DNA of 64,000 nucleotides from assembly GCF_028737265.1 (NCBI RefSeq), contig NZ_JAQZAK010000001.1:682001-746000 (forward strand), read 5' to 3'. Source of the stretch: Actinomycetospora callitridis (lineage in GTDB: Bacteria; Actinomycetota; Actinomycetes; Mycobacteriales; Pseudonocardiaceae). Both the position numbers and the translations under genes were made by a program. Below are positions 1-7,300 of the stretch, piece by piece; the stretch's first letter is position 1, and the number at the start of each line of letters is the position of its first letter. The notes below the pieces were generated by a model, which worked only from the letters and a program-made list of their open reading frames with translations, did not search any database and had not been told where the DNA came from.

Positions 1-1
1 G

Positions 2-400
2 GAGCCCACCGAGCGCCTGGCCTCCTTCGCCAAGGAGTCCGGCCGCGACGTCCGCTCGCTGCCGCTGTTCATGGCGATCATGGCCGAGACGGACGAGGAG
101 GCCCACGCGAAGTGGCGCTCCTACAACGAGGGCGCCGACGCCGGAGCGCTCGGCTACATGGCCGACGAGGGCAACGCGGACACGACCGCCGACGGGTCGG
201 GCACCGCGCGGACGATCAACCTCCCCGAGGGCGCGGTCAACTTCAACATGGCCACCCTCGTCGGCTCCTACGAGTCGGTCGCGCGACAGGTCGACGAGGT
301 CGCCAAGATGCCCGGCGTGCAGGGGATGATGTTCACCTTCGACGACTTCGAGCAGGGCGTGCACGACTTCGGCACGCGCGTGAAGCCCCTGCTCGGATAG
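2..400 (+). CDS. rutA: RutA-like pyrimidine oxygenase, C-terminal part
   Basis: This is the C-terminal 132 residues of a luciferase-like flavin monooxygenase; the start lies left of the window and the frame is open from base 2. The tail has the arrangement I recognise from RutA: a DEEAHAKW segment, NFNMATLVGSYESVARQVDEV, then a MMFTFDDFEQG block before the end. RutA opens the uracil ring between N3 and C4 using FMNH2 and O2, the first step of the Rut pyrimidine nitrogen-scavenging pathway. No other rut gene is seen to the right, so any operon would extend leftwards. A related alkanesulfonate-type monooxygenase is less likely, because the closing segment fits RutA well. Confidence 0.8.
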   Translation, partial: EPTERLASFAKESGRDVRSLPLFMAIMAETDEEAHAKWRSYNEGADAGALGYMADEGNADTTADGSGTARTINLPEGAVNFNMATLVGSYESVARQVDEVAKMPGVQGMMFTFDDFEQGVHDFGTRVKPLLG

Positions 401-455
401 GACTCCGGTGGCGGACCCCGTACCCCCCGCGGGGTCCGTCACCGGGGGCACGGGC

Positions 456-1040
456 TCAGGCGCGTTCCTGGGCCGCCAGCACCGCCTCGCGGAACCGCGT
501 GACGTCGGGGCCGCTGCCGGTCGGGACGTGGCGGGTCGTGCGCCGGGTGGCGCCCAGCGGCGTGCTCGTCACCGTCAGGGCGTCCTTCGGCGGCGCCGGC
601 GGGCTGCCGTGCGTCCGCCGCTGCATCCCGGCAGGTGGTGTGGCGACCTCGAGCTCGGCGAGCCGGTGGAAGCTGACGCGCGCCGTGGGCCCGATCCTCT
701 CGCCGCCGTCGTCGCCGCCCTCGCGGTAGGAGATGATCAGCAGCTCGGGCGTCAGGAGCATCTCCACCGTGTGGCGCTCGGTCTGCAGGCCCCGGCCGCC
801 GGGGCGCGGGCCCAGCGTCTCCTCGTCGGTGCGCAGCCCGTGCGTCGTGTCGGGGAGCGGGTCGCGGTCCAGCCCCCGGAGCTCGGCCTGGGCGCGGATG
901 AACGCCGCCATCGCGGGCGGGAGCTCCTCGACCGCGAGGGGCCGGGGCGTCAGGTTGCGGGCGGCCACGGCGATCACGTTGCTGCAGCCGGGGGCGGGGG
1001 TCAACGCCGGAGCGTCCGCACGCCCGGCGACGCCGTTCAC
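456..1040 (-). CDS. Hypothetical protein
   Basis: I do not recognise this 194-residue protein. It has no signal peptide or membrane segment. A middle stretch (about residues 90-130: VEMLLTPELLIISYREGG, then RVSFHRLAELEV) alternates hydrophobic and polar residues and looks like a small beta-barrel of the kind found in bacterial PH-like domains, but that is only an impression. The C-terminal third is rich in Pro, Thr and Arg. The GTG start at 1040 is uncertain; in-frame GTG codons near residues 22 and 25 are alternatives, and none has a strong ribosome-binding site. It diverges from serA across about 70 bases. Confidence 0.6.
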   Translation of the reverse strand: MNGVAGRADAPALTPAPGCSNVIAVAARNLTPRPLAVEELPPAMAAFIRAQAELRGLDRDPLPDTTHGLRTDEETLGPRPGGRGLQTERHTVEMLLTPELLIISYREGGDDGGERIGPTARVSFHRLAELEVATPPAGMQRRTHGSPPAPPKDALTVTSTPLGATRRTTRHVPTGSGPDVTRFREAVLAAQERA

Positions 1041-1109
1041 CGATCTGCCGGACGCGATGGACCGGGCTGCAGTATGTGACAGGCTTCACCGCTGCCTTAC
1101 TCTCGGAGT

Positions 1110-2309
1110 GTGAAGGCGCTGCTCCTGGAGAACATCCATCCCGTGGCCGCGGATGCGTTCCGTGCCCAGGGTGTCGACGTCGACGCGCGTTCGGGCGCGA
1201 TGAGCGGGCCCGAGCTGGCTGATGCCCTGTCCGGGGTGTCGGTGCTCGGGATCCGGTCGAACACCACGATCACCCCCGACGTGCTGGAGGCCGGCAAGGA
1301 TCTGCTGGCCGTGGGGTGCTTCTGCATCGGTACCAACCAGGTCGATCTGGGTGCGGCGGCCGAGCGCGGGGTGGCGGTGTTCAACGCCCCGTTCTCGAAC
1401 ACCCGCAGTGTCGTGGAGCTGGTGCTCGGGGAGATCATCGCGCTGGTCCGGCGCCTTCCCGAGAAGAACGCGCGCATGCACGAGGGCATCTGGGACAAGT
1501 CCGCCCGGGGCAGCCACGAGTTCCGTGGCCGGACCCTGGGGATCGTGGGCTACGGCAACATCGGCACCCAGTTGTCGAACATCGCCGAGGCGGTCGGGCT
1601 GCGGGTGATCTTCTTCGACACCGCCGACCGGCTCGCGCACGGCAACGCCCGCAAGGTCGAGTCACTGGAGGCGTTGCTGGCCGAGGCCGACATCGTGAGC
1701 CTGCACGTGGACGGGCGGCCGGGGAACGCGGGCCTGTTCGGCGCCGAGCAGTTCGCGTTGATGAAGCCGCGGTCGATCTTCATCAACGCCTCGCGCGGCA
1801 TGGTGATCGACGACGAGTCGCTGCGGGAGCACCTGCTCTCGGGCCACATCGCCGGGGCGGCCCTCGACGTGTTCCCGATCGAGCCCAAGGCCCAGGGCGA
1901 CGTCTTCGAGTCGCCCCTGCGTGGGCTGGACAACGTGATCCTGACCCCGCACGTCGGCGGGTCCACCCAGGAGGCGCAGGAGGAGATCGGCGGCTTCGTC
2001 TCCACCAAGCTGCTGCAGTTCATCGGCACGGGCCGGACGGCGCTGTCGGTGAACATGCCGGAGGTCGCCCTGCCCGCGGCGCCGACGGCGTCGCGCATGG
2101 GCTACCTGCACACCAACACGCCGGGCGTGCTGGCCGGGATCAACCAGGTCCTGCTCGACAGCGGGGTGAACGTGGTGAGCCAGGCGTTGTCCACGCGCGG
2201 CGAGCGCGGCTACGTGCTCACCGACACCGACAGCCCCGTCCCCGAGGACACGCTCGCCGAGCTGCGCCGCTCACCGCACACCGTGTGGCTGCGCACCTGG
2301 ACGCCCTGA
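1110..2309 (+). CDS. serA: D-3-phosphoglycerate dehydrogenase, short ACT form
   Basis: Oxidises 3-phosphoglycerate to 3-phosphohydroxypyruvate, the entry step to O-phosphoserine and serine. The 399 residues hold the D-2-hydroxyacid dehydrogenase fold with the nucleotide loop GYGNIGTQ, the catalytic Arg in NASRGMVID, a Glu in the IEP segment and the His in LTPHVGGST, followed by a C-terminal ACT-like domain (about 325-399, HTNTPGVLAGIN). The length is that of the E. coli type (about 410), not the roughly 530-residue form usual in actinobacteria, so it may be a second isozyme. O-phosphoserine is the substrate of the SbnA-like enzyme encoded 13 kb to the right, which gives a possible supply role (inference). 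GTG start; GGAG lies only one base upstream, so a leaderless transcript is possible. Confidence 0.92.
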   Translation: MKALLLENIHPVAADAFRAQGVDVDARSGAMSGPELADALSGVSVLGIRSNTTITPDVLEAGKDLLAVGCFCIGTNQVDLGAAAERGVAVFNAPFSNTRSVVELVLGEIIALVRRLPEKNARMHEGIWDKSARGSHEFRGRTLGIVGYGNIGTQLSNIAEAVGLRVIFFDTADRLAHGNARKVESLEALLAEADIVSLHVDGRPGNAGLFGAEQFALMKPRSIFINASRGMVIDDESLREHLLSGHIAGAALDVFPIEPKAQGDVFESPLRGLDNVILTPHVGGSTQEAQEEIGGFVSTKLLQFIGTGRTALSVNMPEVALPAAPTASRMGYLHTNTPGVLAGINQVLLDSGVNVVSQALSTRGERGYVLTDTDSPVPEDTLAELRRSPHTVWLRTWTP

Positions 2310-2329
2310 CGCCGGCCGTCGGGCCGGCG
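2310..2329 (+). terminator. Hairpin terminator after serA
   Basis: A perfect 8-bp stem (CGCCGGCC and GGCCGGCG) with a 4-base loop begins at the base after the serA stop codon. It has no T tract, as is usual in high-GC actinobacteria. It lies between the convergent serA and membrane acyltransferase genes and could act on both strands. Confidence 0.6.
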
Positions 2330-2384
2330 CCAGGGCTGCTGTCGGGGTGAGGCTCCGCCGGGTGGGGCTCCGTCGGGGTGGGGC

Positions 2385-4082
2385 TCAGTCGTCCTCGTCC
2401 GCGGTCCCGGACGATCCCTCGTCCTGCGGGGCGGACGCGTCCTGCTCGTCGGACGGGACCGGCTGGTCGGCCGCGGGGGCGTCGGACTCCTGGCCGTCGA
2501 CCCCTGCATCGTCCAGCTCTGCACCGTCGACCTGCTCGCTCGTGGCCGACGACGAGGACGACTCGGCCGTCGGGTCCCCGGCGACCGCGAAGGCGCCGGC
2601 GACGATGGCCGCGAGCACGAGCGCGGCGACGAGGCCCGCCCGCCACGGGCGGGTCGGCGCGGGTCGGCCGGCCGCCCGGCCCGAGGGCGAGGGGGCGACG
2701 ACGTCGGTGAGCGTGCTGACCCCGGCCTCGAGGGGACCGCGCCCGACGAAGCGCTGCCAGAGCAGGCCGACGGCCAGGGCGACCACGACCTGGACGAGGT
2801 AGAGGGTCCAGGGCGCGGCGGCCTCCCCCGCGAGGCCCGCGACGACGACGTGGAGGGTGTAGAAGGTCAGCGTCATCGAGCCGGCCGCGGCCAGCGGGGA
2901 CCGCGCCGCGTCGACGATCCGGCCCCACGAGGACGAGCCTCCCCGGGCGAGCGCCCGGTCCAGCAGCAGCATGGCGCCGAGCACCGCCAGCGAGGTGCCC
3001 ACGGTGCGGGCCAGGTCGAGCGGGGTCGACGAGTGCGCGGAGTCCACCGCGAGCCACCACCAGCTGGTGGCCGGCGTGACGCCGTTCGGTCCCTCGACGA
3101 GCGCGGTCTGCAGCTCCTCGGCGGGCAGGCCCGGGTCGGCGAGGATCCGGCCCAGTCCGCCGGCGGTCACGAGCGCCAGGTGGGACACGGCCGCGGCCGC
3201 CGCGACGAGCGCGACACCGGAGGCCGCGAGCACGGCGGCGGTGCGCGTGGTGGCGAGCGAGCAGCGTCCCACCGCCATGCCGACGCAGAGGTAGGTCAGC
3301 CAGGGCCAGATCGGGTAGGCGCCGGTGAGGAACAGGGTGGTGAGGAGGCCGGCGGGGTCGGTGACGAGCGCGGTGAACGACGGGTCGATCAGCTCGGCCG
3401 GGGGCATGCCGGTGCGGACGAGGTGGCTCGTGATCGGGGCGACCACGGCGAGAGCCGCACCGAGCGCGAACAGGGCACGCGTCGGCAGCAGGATCAGCGG
3501 GACGGCCAGCAGGAACAGCACCCCGTAGTAGGTCAGGATGATGTCGACGTCGCCGAGCGCCGCTTCGCCGAGCGCCAGGCCGAGCACGCCGACCGCCAGC
3601 CCCCGCACCGCGAGGCGCAGGGCGTGGGTCCCGAACGTCCCGGCGCCGACGGTGACCTGCCGACGACCGGTCAGCAGGGCGACCGACACCCCGACGAGGA
3701 GGCCGAAGAGCGCCGCCGACGTCCCGCCGGCGAGGAGGCCGACGGTGGTGAGCTCGCCGTTCTCGGACAGGGGCAGGGTGTGGACCGCGATCATCCCCAG
3801 GAGGGCCAGCCCGCGGGCCGCGTCGATGCCCCGGACCCGGGACCCGGAGGCGCCGGCGTCACGGGCCACGGGCAGACGGACGGTCGGGGCGTCGGGCGGC
3901 CCCTCGGCGGGCAGTCGCTGCTCCGGGAGGAACGTCGCCCCGCGGTCACCGCGAGCCGTCCGCGGGTCGGCGACCGGACGGCGGAGGTGCACCGTGCCCG
4001 GAGCCGCTGCTCGTGTCGCCCCTCGGGTCGCCGTCGACGGCGCCAGGCCCTCGACACGGGGCAGTGCGGCGGTCCTGGCCAT
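2385..4082 (-). CDS. DUF1624/YeiB-like membrane protein, putative acyltransferase
   Basis: A 565-residue multi-pass membrane protein. After about 80 low-complexity N-terminal residues, the motif RVRGIDAARGLALLGMIAVH begins the first membrane helix; this RxxxDxxRG start is typical of the DUF1624/heparan-alpha-glucosaminide N-acetyltransferase-like and DUF418 (YeiB) group. About ten hydrophobic helices follow to about residue 450. After one last helix the C-terminal 60 residues form a very acidic Ser/Asp/Glu tail. Members are thought to move acyl groups across the membrane, but substrates are mostly unknown. It diverges from the Pls-like synthetase across a 300-base region that carries an iron-box-like site, so a role in exporting or acylating the cluster product is possible but unproven. 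Confidence 0.75.
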   Translation of the reverse strand: MARTAALPRVEGLAPSTATRGATRAAAPGTVHLRRPVADPRTARGDRGATFLPEQRLPAEGPPDAPTVRLPVARDAGASGSRVRGIDAARGLALLGMIAVHTLPLSENGELTTVGLLAGGTSAALFGLLVGVSVALLTGRRQVTVGAGTFGTHALRLAVRGLAVGVLGLALGEAALGDVDIILTYYGVLFLLAVPLILLPTRALFALGAALAVVAPITSHLVRTGMPPAELIDPSFTALVTDPAGLLTTLFLTGAYPIWPWLTYLCVGMAVGRCSLATTRTAAVLAASGVALVAAAAAVSHLALVTAGGLGRILADPGLPAEELQTALVEGPNGVTPATSWWWLAVDSAHSSTPLDLARTVGTSLAVLGAMLLLDRALARGGSSSWGRIVDAARSPLAAAGSMTLTFYTLHVVVAGLAGEAAAPWTLYLVQVVVALAVGLLWQRFVGRGPLEAGVSTLTDVVAPSPSGRAAGRPAPTRPWRAGLVAALVLAAIVAGAFAVAGDPTAESSSSSATSEQVDGAELDDAGVDGQESDAPAADQPVPSDEQDASAPQDEGSSGTADEDD

Positions 4083-4202
4083 CGGGTGACTCCTCGGAGC
4101 TCGGCGAGCTTTCTGTGAGGATCAGCGTCCGCCGGCCGGACGGCACGGACCATCGCCGCGCGGTCAGCCTTCCCGCTGCCCGGGGCCATAGCTTTGTCAC
4201 CC

Positions 4203-4221
4203 TCGGGTAAGGCTCACCGAG
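4203..4221. promoter_or_regulatory. Possible IdeR/DtxR-type iron box
   Basis: The 19-mer TCGGGTAAGGCTCACCGAG matches the family consensus TWAGGTWAGSCTWACCTWA at 14 of 19 positions and has near-symmetric arms (CTCGG and CCGAG, counting the preceding C). It is a weaker match than the box upstream of the iron-siderophore transporter in this window. It lies about 160 bases before the synthetase start and 120 bases before the acyltransferase start. Confidence 0.35.
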
Positions 4222-4272
4222 AGTGTCCGAACCGGCGCTCGGTGCGGTCGGCCCCGGGAAAGTGCCGACCAG

Positions 4273-4293
4273 CATTACTTCATTCGAGTGATG
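4273..4293. promoter_or_regulatory. Inverted repeat containing a motif shared within the cluster
   Basis: CATTACT and AGTGATG form a 7-base inverted repeat with one mismatch around a 7-base centre. Within it, CATTCGAGTGA (4281-4291) is identical to a sequence at 13638-13648 between the FHA regulator and the kinase. It is a candidate operator for a cluster-specific regulator, 90 bases before the synthetase ATG. Confidence 0.4.
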
Positions 4294-4382
4294 ACGGTGT
4301 GCGACGACACTCCTGTACGTGACGATGCCGGGGTCTGGTGCGCGCCTGCGCAGAGAGTCACGGGACGAACGTGGGGGTCGCG

Positions 4383-7300
4383 ATGGTCGCCGGCGCAACG
4401 CACGGCGTCGCCACGGCGCACCCCGTGCCGCCGGCGACGCGGCGCCGGTGGACCGGGTCGCGCCGTCGTCCCGGTCCCGGGCTGGGCCCCGGTGGGGGCG
4501 CGCCGCCCGCACCCACCGACGAGCGGATCGACCGGCTGTTCGAGCGGACCTGCGACGAGCTCCGCCGCCACGGCCGGGCGACGAGCAACGCCGCGGAGAC
4601 CGCCGACGGCCCGGTGTCCTACGTGGCGCTCGAGACCGCCGCCGTGCGGCTGGCGCGCTACCTACGACGGCGCCGGATCGCCGCGGGCGACCGGGTGGCG
4701 CTCCTGCTCGATCGTCCCGAGGACGCCCTCGTCGCCCAGCTCGCGGTCGCGCGGATCGCTGCCGTCTGGGTCCCGCTGGACGCCCGGCTGCCCGACGTGG
4801 CGCTCGCGGCCGTGCTCGAGGCGGCCGGTGCCGGCGTCGTGCTCACCACGACCGACGCGGCGGGACGGCTCGACCGGTCCGACGTCGACGCCATCTATCT
4901 CGACCGCGTCCGCGCCCGGGTCGAGAAGGAGGACGCGCAGCGCCTGACCGCGGCCGAGCGCGGCTCGGTCGCCGACAAGCCCGCCTACGTCGTGGTCCAC
5001 GCCGCCGACCGCTCGGGCGGGGCCCAGGGCGGCCTGCGCGCCACGGCCGTCGGGCACGAGGCGGCGGCCGCCTTCCTGCGCGGCGCGGCCGGGCTCCTCC
5101 AGATCGGGGCCCAGGACCGCGTCCACCACGACCCCCGCGCGGGCTCCGACCTCGCGGTCCTCGAGACGTGGCTCGCCTGGTCGTGCGGGGCCACCGTCGT
5201 CACCCCGCCGGCGGGGCCGCGGCTGCGCGGCGCCGAGCTCGGGCGCCACCTGCGCGACCAGCGCGTCACGGTCCTGCGCGCGAGCTCCGAGGACCTCGAC
5301 GGCGTGGAGGAGACGCTGCCCGACCTGCGCCTGCTGCTGCTGTCCGGCACCGACCGCCCGCAGACGCTCCTCGCCCGCTGGCACCGGACCGGCCGCCGGA
5401 TCGTCGGTCTGCACGGTGCCCCCGAGACCACGGTCGCCTCCCTGGGCACCGAGCTCCGTCCCGACCGTCCGGCGACCCTCGGGCGCCCGCTGCCCGGTTA
5501 CGGCGTCGTCATCGCCGACCCCGCCGATCCGCGGCGCGTGCTGCCCGCCGGGGGGATCGGCGAGATCGCCATCACCGGTCCCGGCGTGGCGCGCGGCTAC
5601 GTCGGGCGCCGGGACCTCACCGCGGAGGCGTTCGTCCCCGCACCCGGCCCCTCCACTCCCGGCCGGGGTCCGGCACTGATGTTCCGCACCGGCGACCTCG
5701 GCCGGATCACGCCGGCCGGCGACGTCGAGCGCATCGCGCGGATGGACGGCGCCGGCGGGCGGGGGGAACGAATTCCGCCGTCCGGGGTGCGACCGCCGCC
5801 GCGGCCGGCGCCCCGGCGGTCGAACCGCACGACCGTGATGACCCTGCCGGCCCCGTCCGTCGACGCGGCCGAGCCGGCGGAGGACGCCGCGGTCGATGCT
5901 CCGGGTGCCGACGCTGCGGCTGTCGATGCTCCGGCGGTCGACGCCCCGGCTGTCGAGTCCCCGGAGCCGGCCGACGACGTCGCTCCCGAGGGGACGGCGC
6001 CGCATCCCGCACCTGCTGCACCGGACGCTGCACCGGACGCGGGCGACGATGCCGGCCAGGGGACGACGCCGCACCGGCGCCCCGGGGCCGCTCCCGCGCC
6101 CACGTCCGCACCGCCGAACGCGGTCGACGCGCCGACGACCGCGGTCCGGGCGACGCCGCCCCCGGCGGCCCCGCAGGCGTTCCGGCCCCAGGCCCCTCCC
6201 GGGCGCCGTCCCACGACTCCTGGCCACACGACTCCTGGCCACACGACTCCTGGCCACACGACTCCCGGGCCCTCGACCCCCGGACCGGGGATCCCGGGCA
6301 CCAGCGGGCGGTCCGCGCCCCCGCGCTGGGGCCCGCCCATCCGACAGGGCGGGCCCGTCCCCCCGGGCGCGCCCGCCCGCCCCGGCGCGCCCGGCCGACC
6401 GAACGGACCGGGTCCCGCCGGACCCGGCGTCCGACCCCCGGCGACCGGCCGTCCCGGCGGCTCGCCGGCCCCGGGACCGCTCGCCGCGCTCGCGCCGTCC
6501 GCTCCGGCCAAGACCCCGACCGGGGCACCGAGTGGTGCCCCGGCCGGGGCTCCCGGCGCCACCGAGGCGCTCCTGCGGGAGATCCTCGTCGAGATCCTGG
6601 GTCGCCCCGACGTGCCGAAGGACGGCAACTTCTTCGACGACCTGGGCGCCGACTCCCTGCTCATGGCGCGCTTCTGCGCGCGGATCCGCAAGCACCCCGA
6701 CCTGCCGTCGGCGGCGATGCAGGACATCTACCAGCACCCGACGCTGGCGAAGCTCTCCGTGGCCCTCGCGCCCACCCCGAAGAAGTCCGACGCCTCCGGC
6801 GCGGCGCGCACGACCTCCGGACTCGGCGCGGTGCTCGCCGAGGTCCTCGAGCGCCCCGACGTGCCGCCCCACGCGAACTTCTTCGAGGAGCTCGGCGCGG
6901 ACTCGCTGCTGATGGCCCGCTTCTGCGCCCGCACGCGCAAGCGCGACGACCTCCCGTCCGTGGGGATGCCCGACGTCTACCGGAACCCGACCATCGCGAG
7001 CCTGACCGCCGCGCTCGACGGGGGCGCGGACCCCGACCGGGTCCGCTCCGGGCCCGCGGGCCCGCCGGCGACCGAGAGCGAGGAGCCCACCGGCCCGCGC
7101 GCGACCTCAGCCGCGTTCGTCCTGTGCGGCGCGGCGCAGCTGGCCTGCGTGCTCGCGTACAGCTACCTCGCCGCGCTCATCCTCGTGTGGGGGTTCGAGG
7201 CGGTCACCGCGGCGACGGGGGTCGTGGGGGGATACCTCGGTGCCCTCCTCGCCGGGGTCATCGGGTTCGTGACGCTCAGCGTGGTGCCGATCGCCGCGAA

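Larger units (their letters stand above)
4083..4382. other. Divergent intergenic region before the synthetase cluster
   Basis: This 300-base stretch lies between the outward-facing starts of the membrane acyltransferase and the Pls-like synthetase. It has no convincing gene, but holds an IdeR/DtxR-like palindrome (4203-4221), a CATTACT/AGTGATG inverted repeat (4273-4293) and the 11-base motif CATTCGAGTGA (4281-4291) that recurs in the FHA-regulator/kinase promoter region. The 4260-4295 segment is clearly richer in A and T than its surroundings. Promoters for both genes should lie here. Confidence 0.6.

Noticed and set aside
2344-2388. Three rough copies of GGGTGGGGCTC at the end of the acyltransferase gene
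   Set aside because: Low-complexity G-rich sequence; the copies differ and part is coding for the acidic tail.
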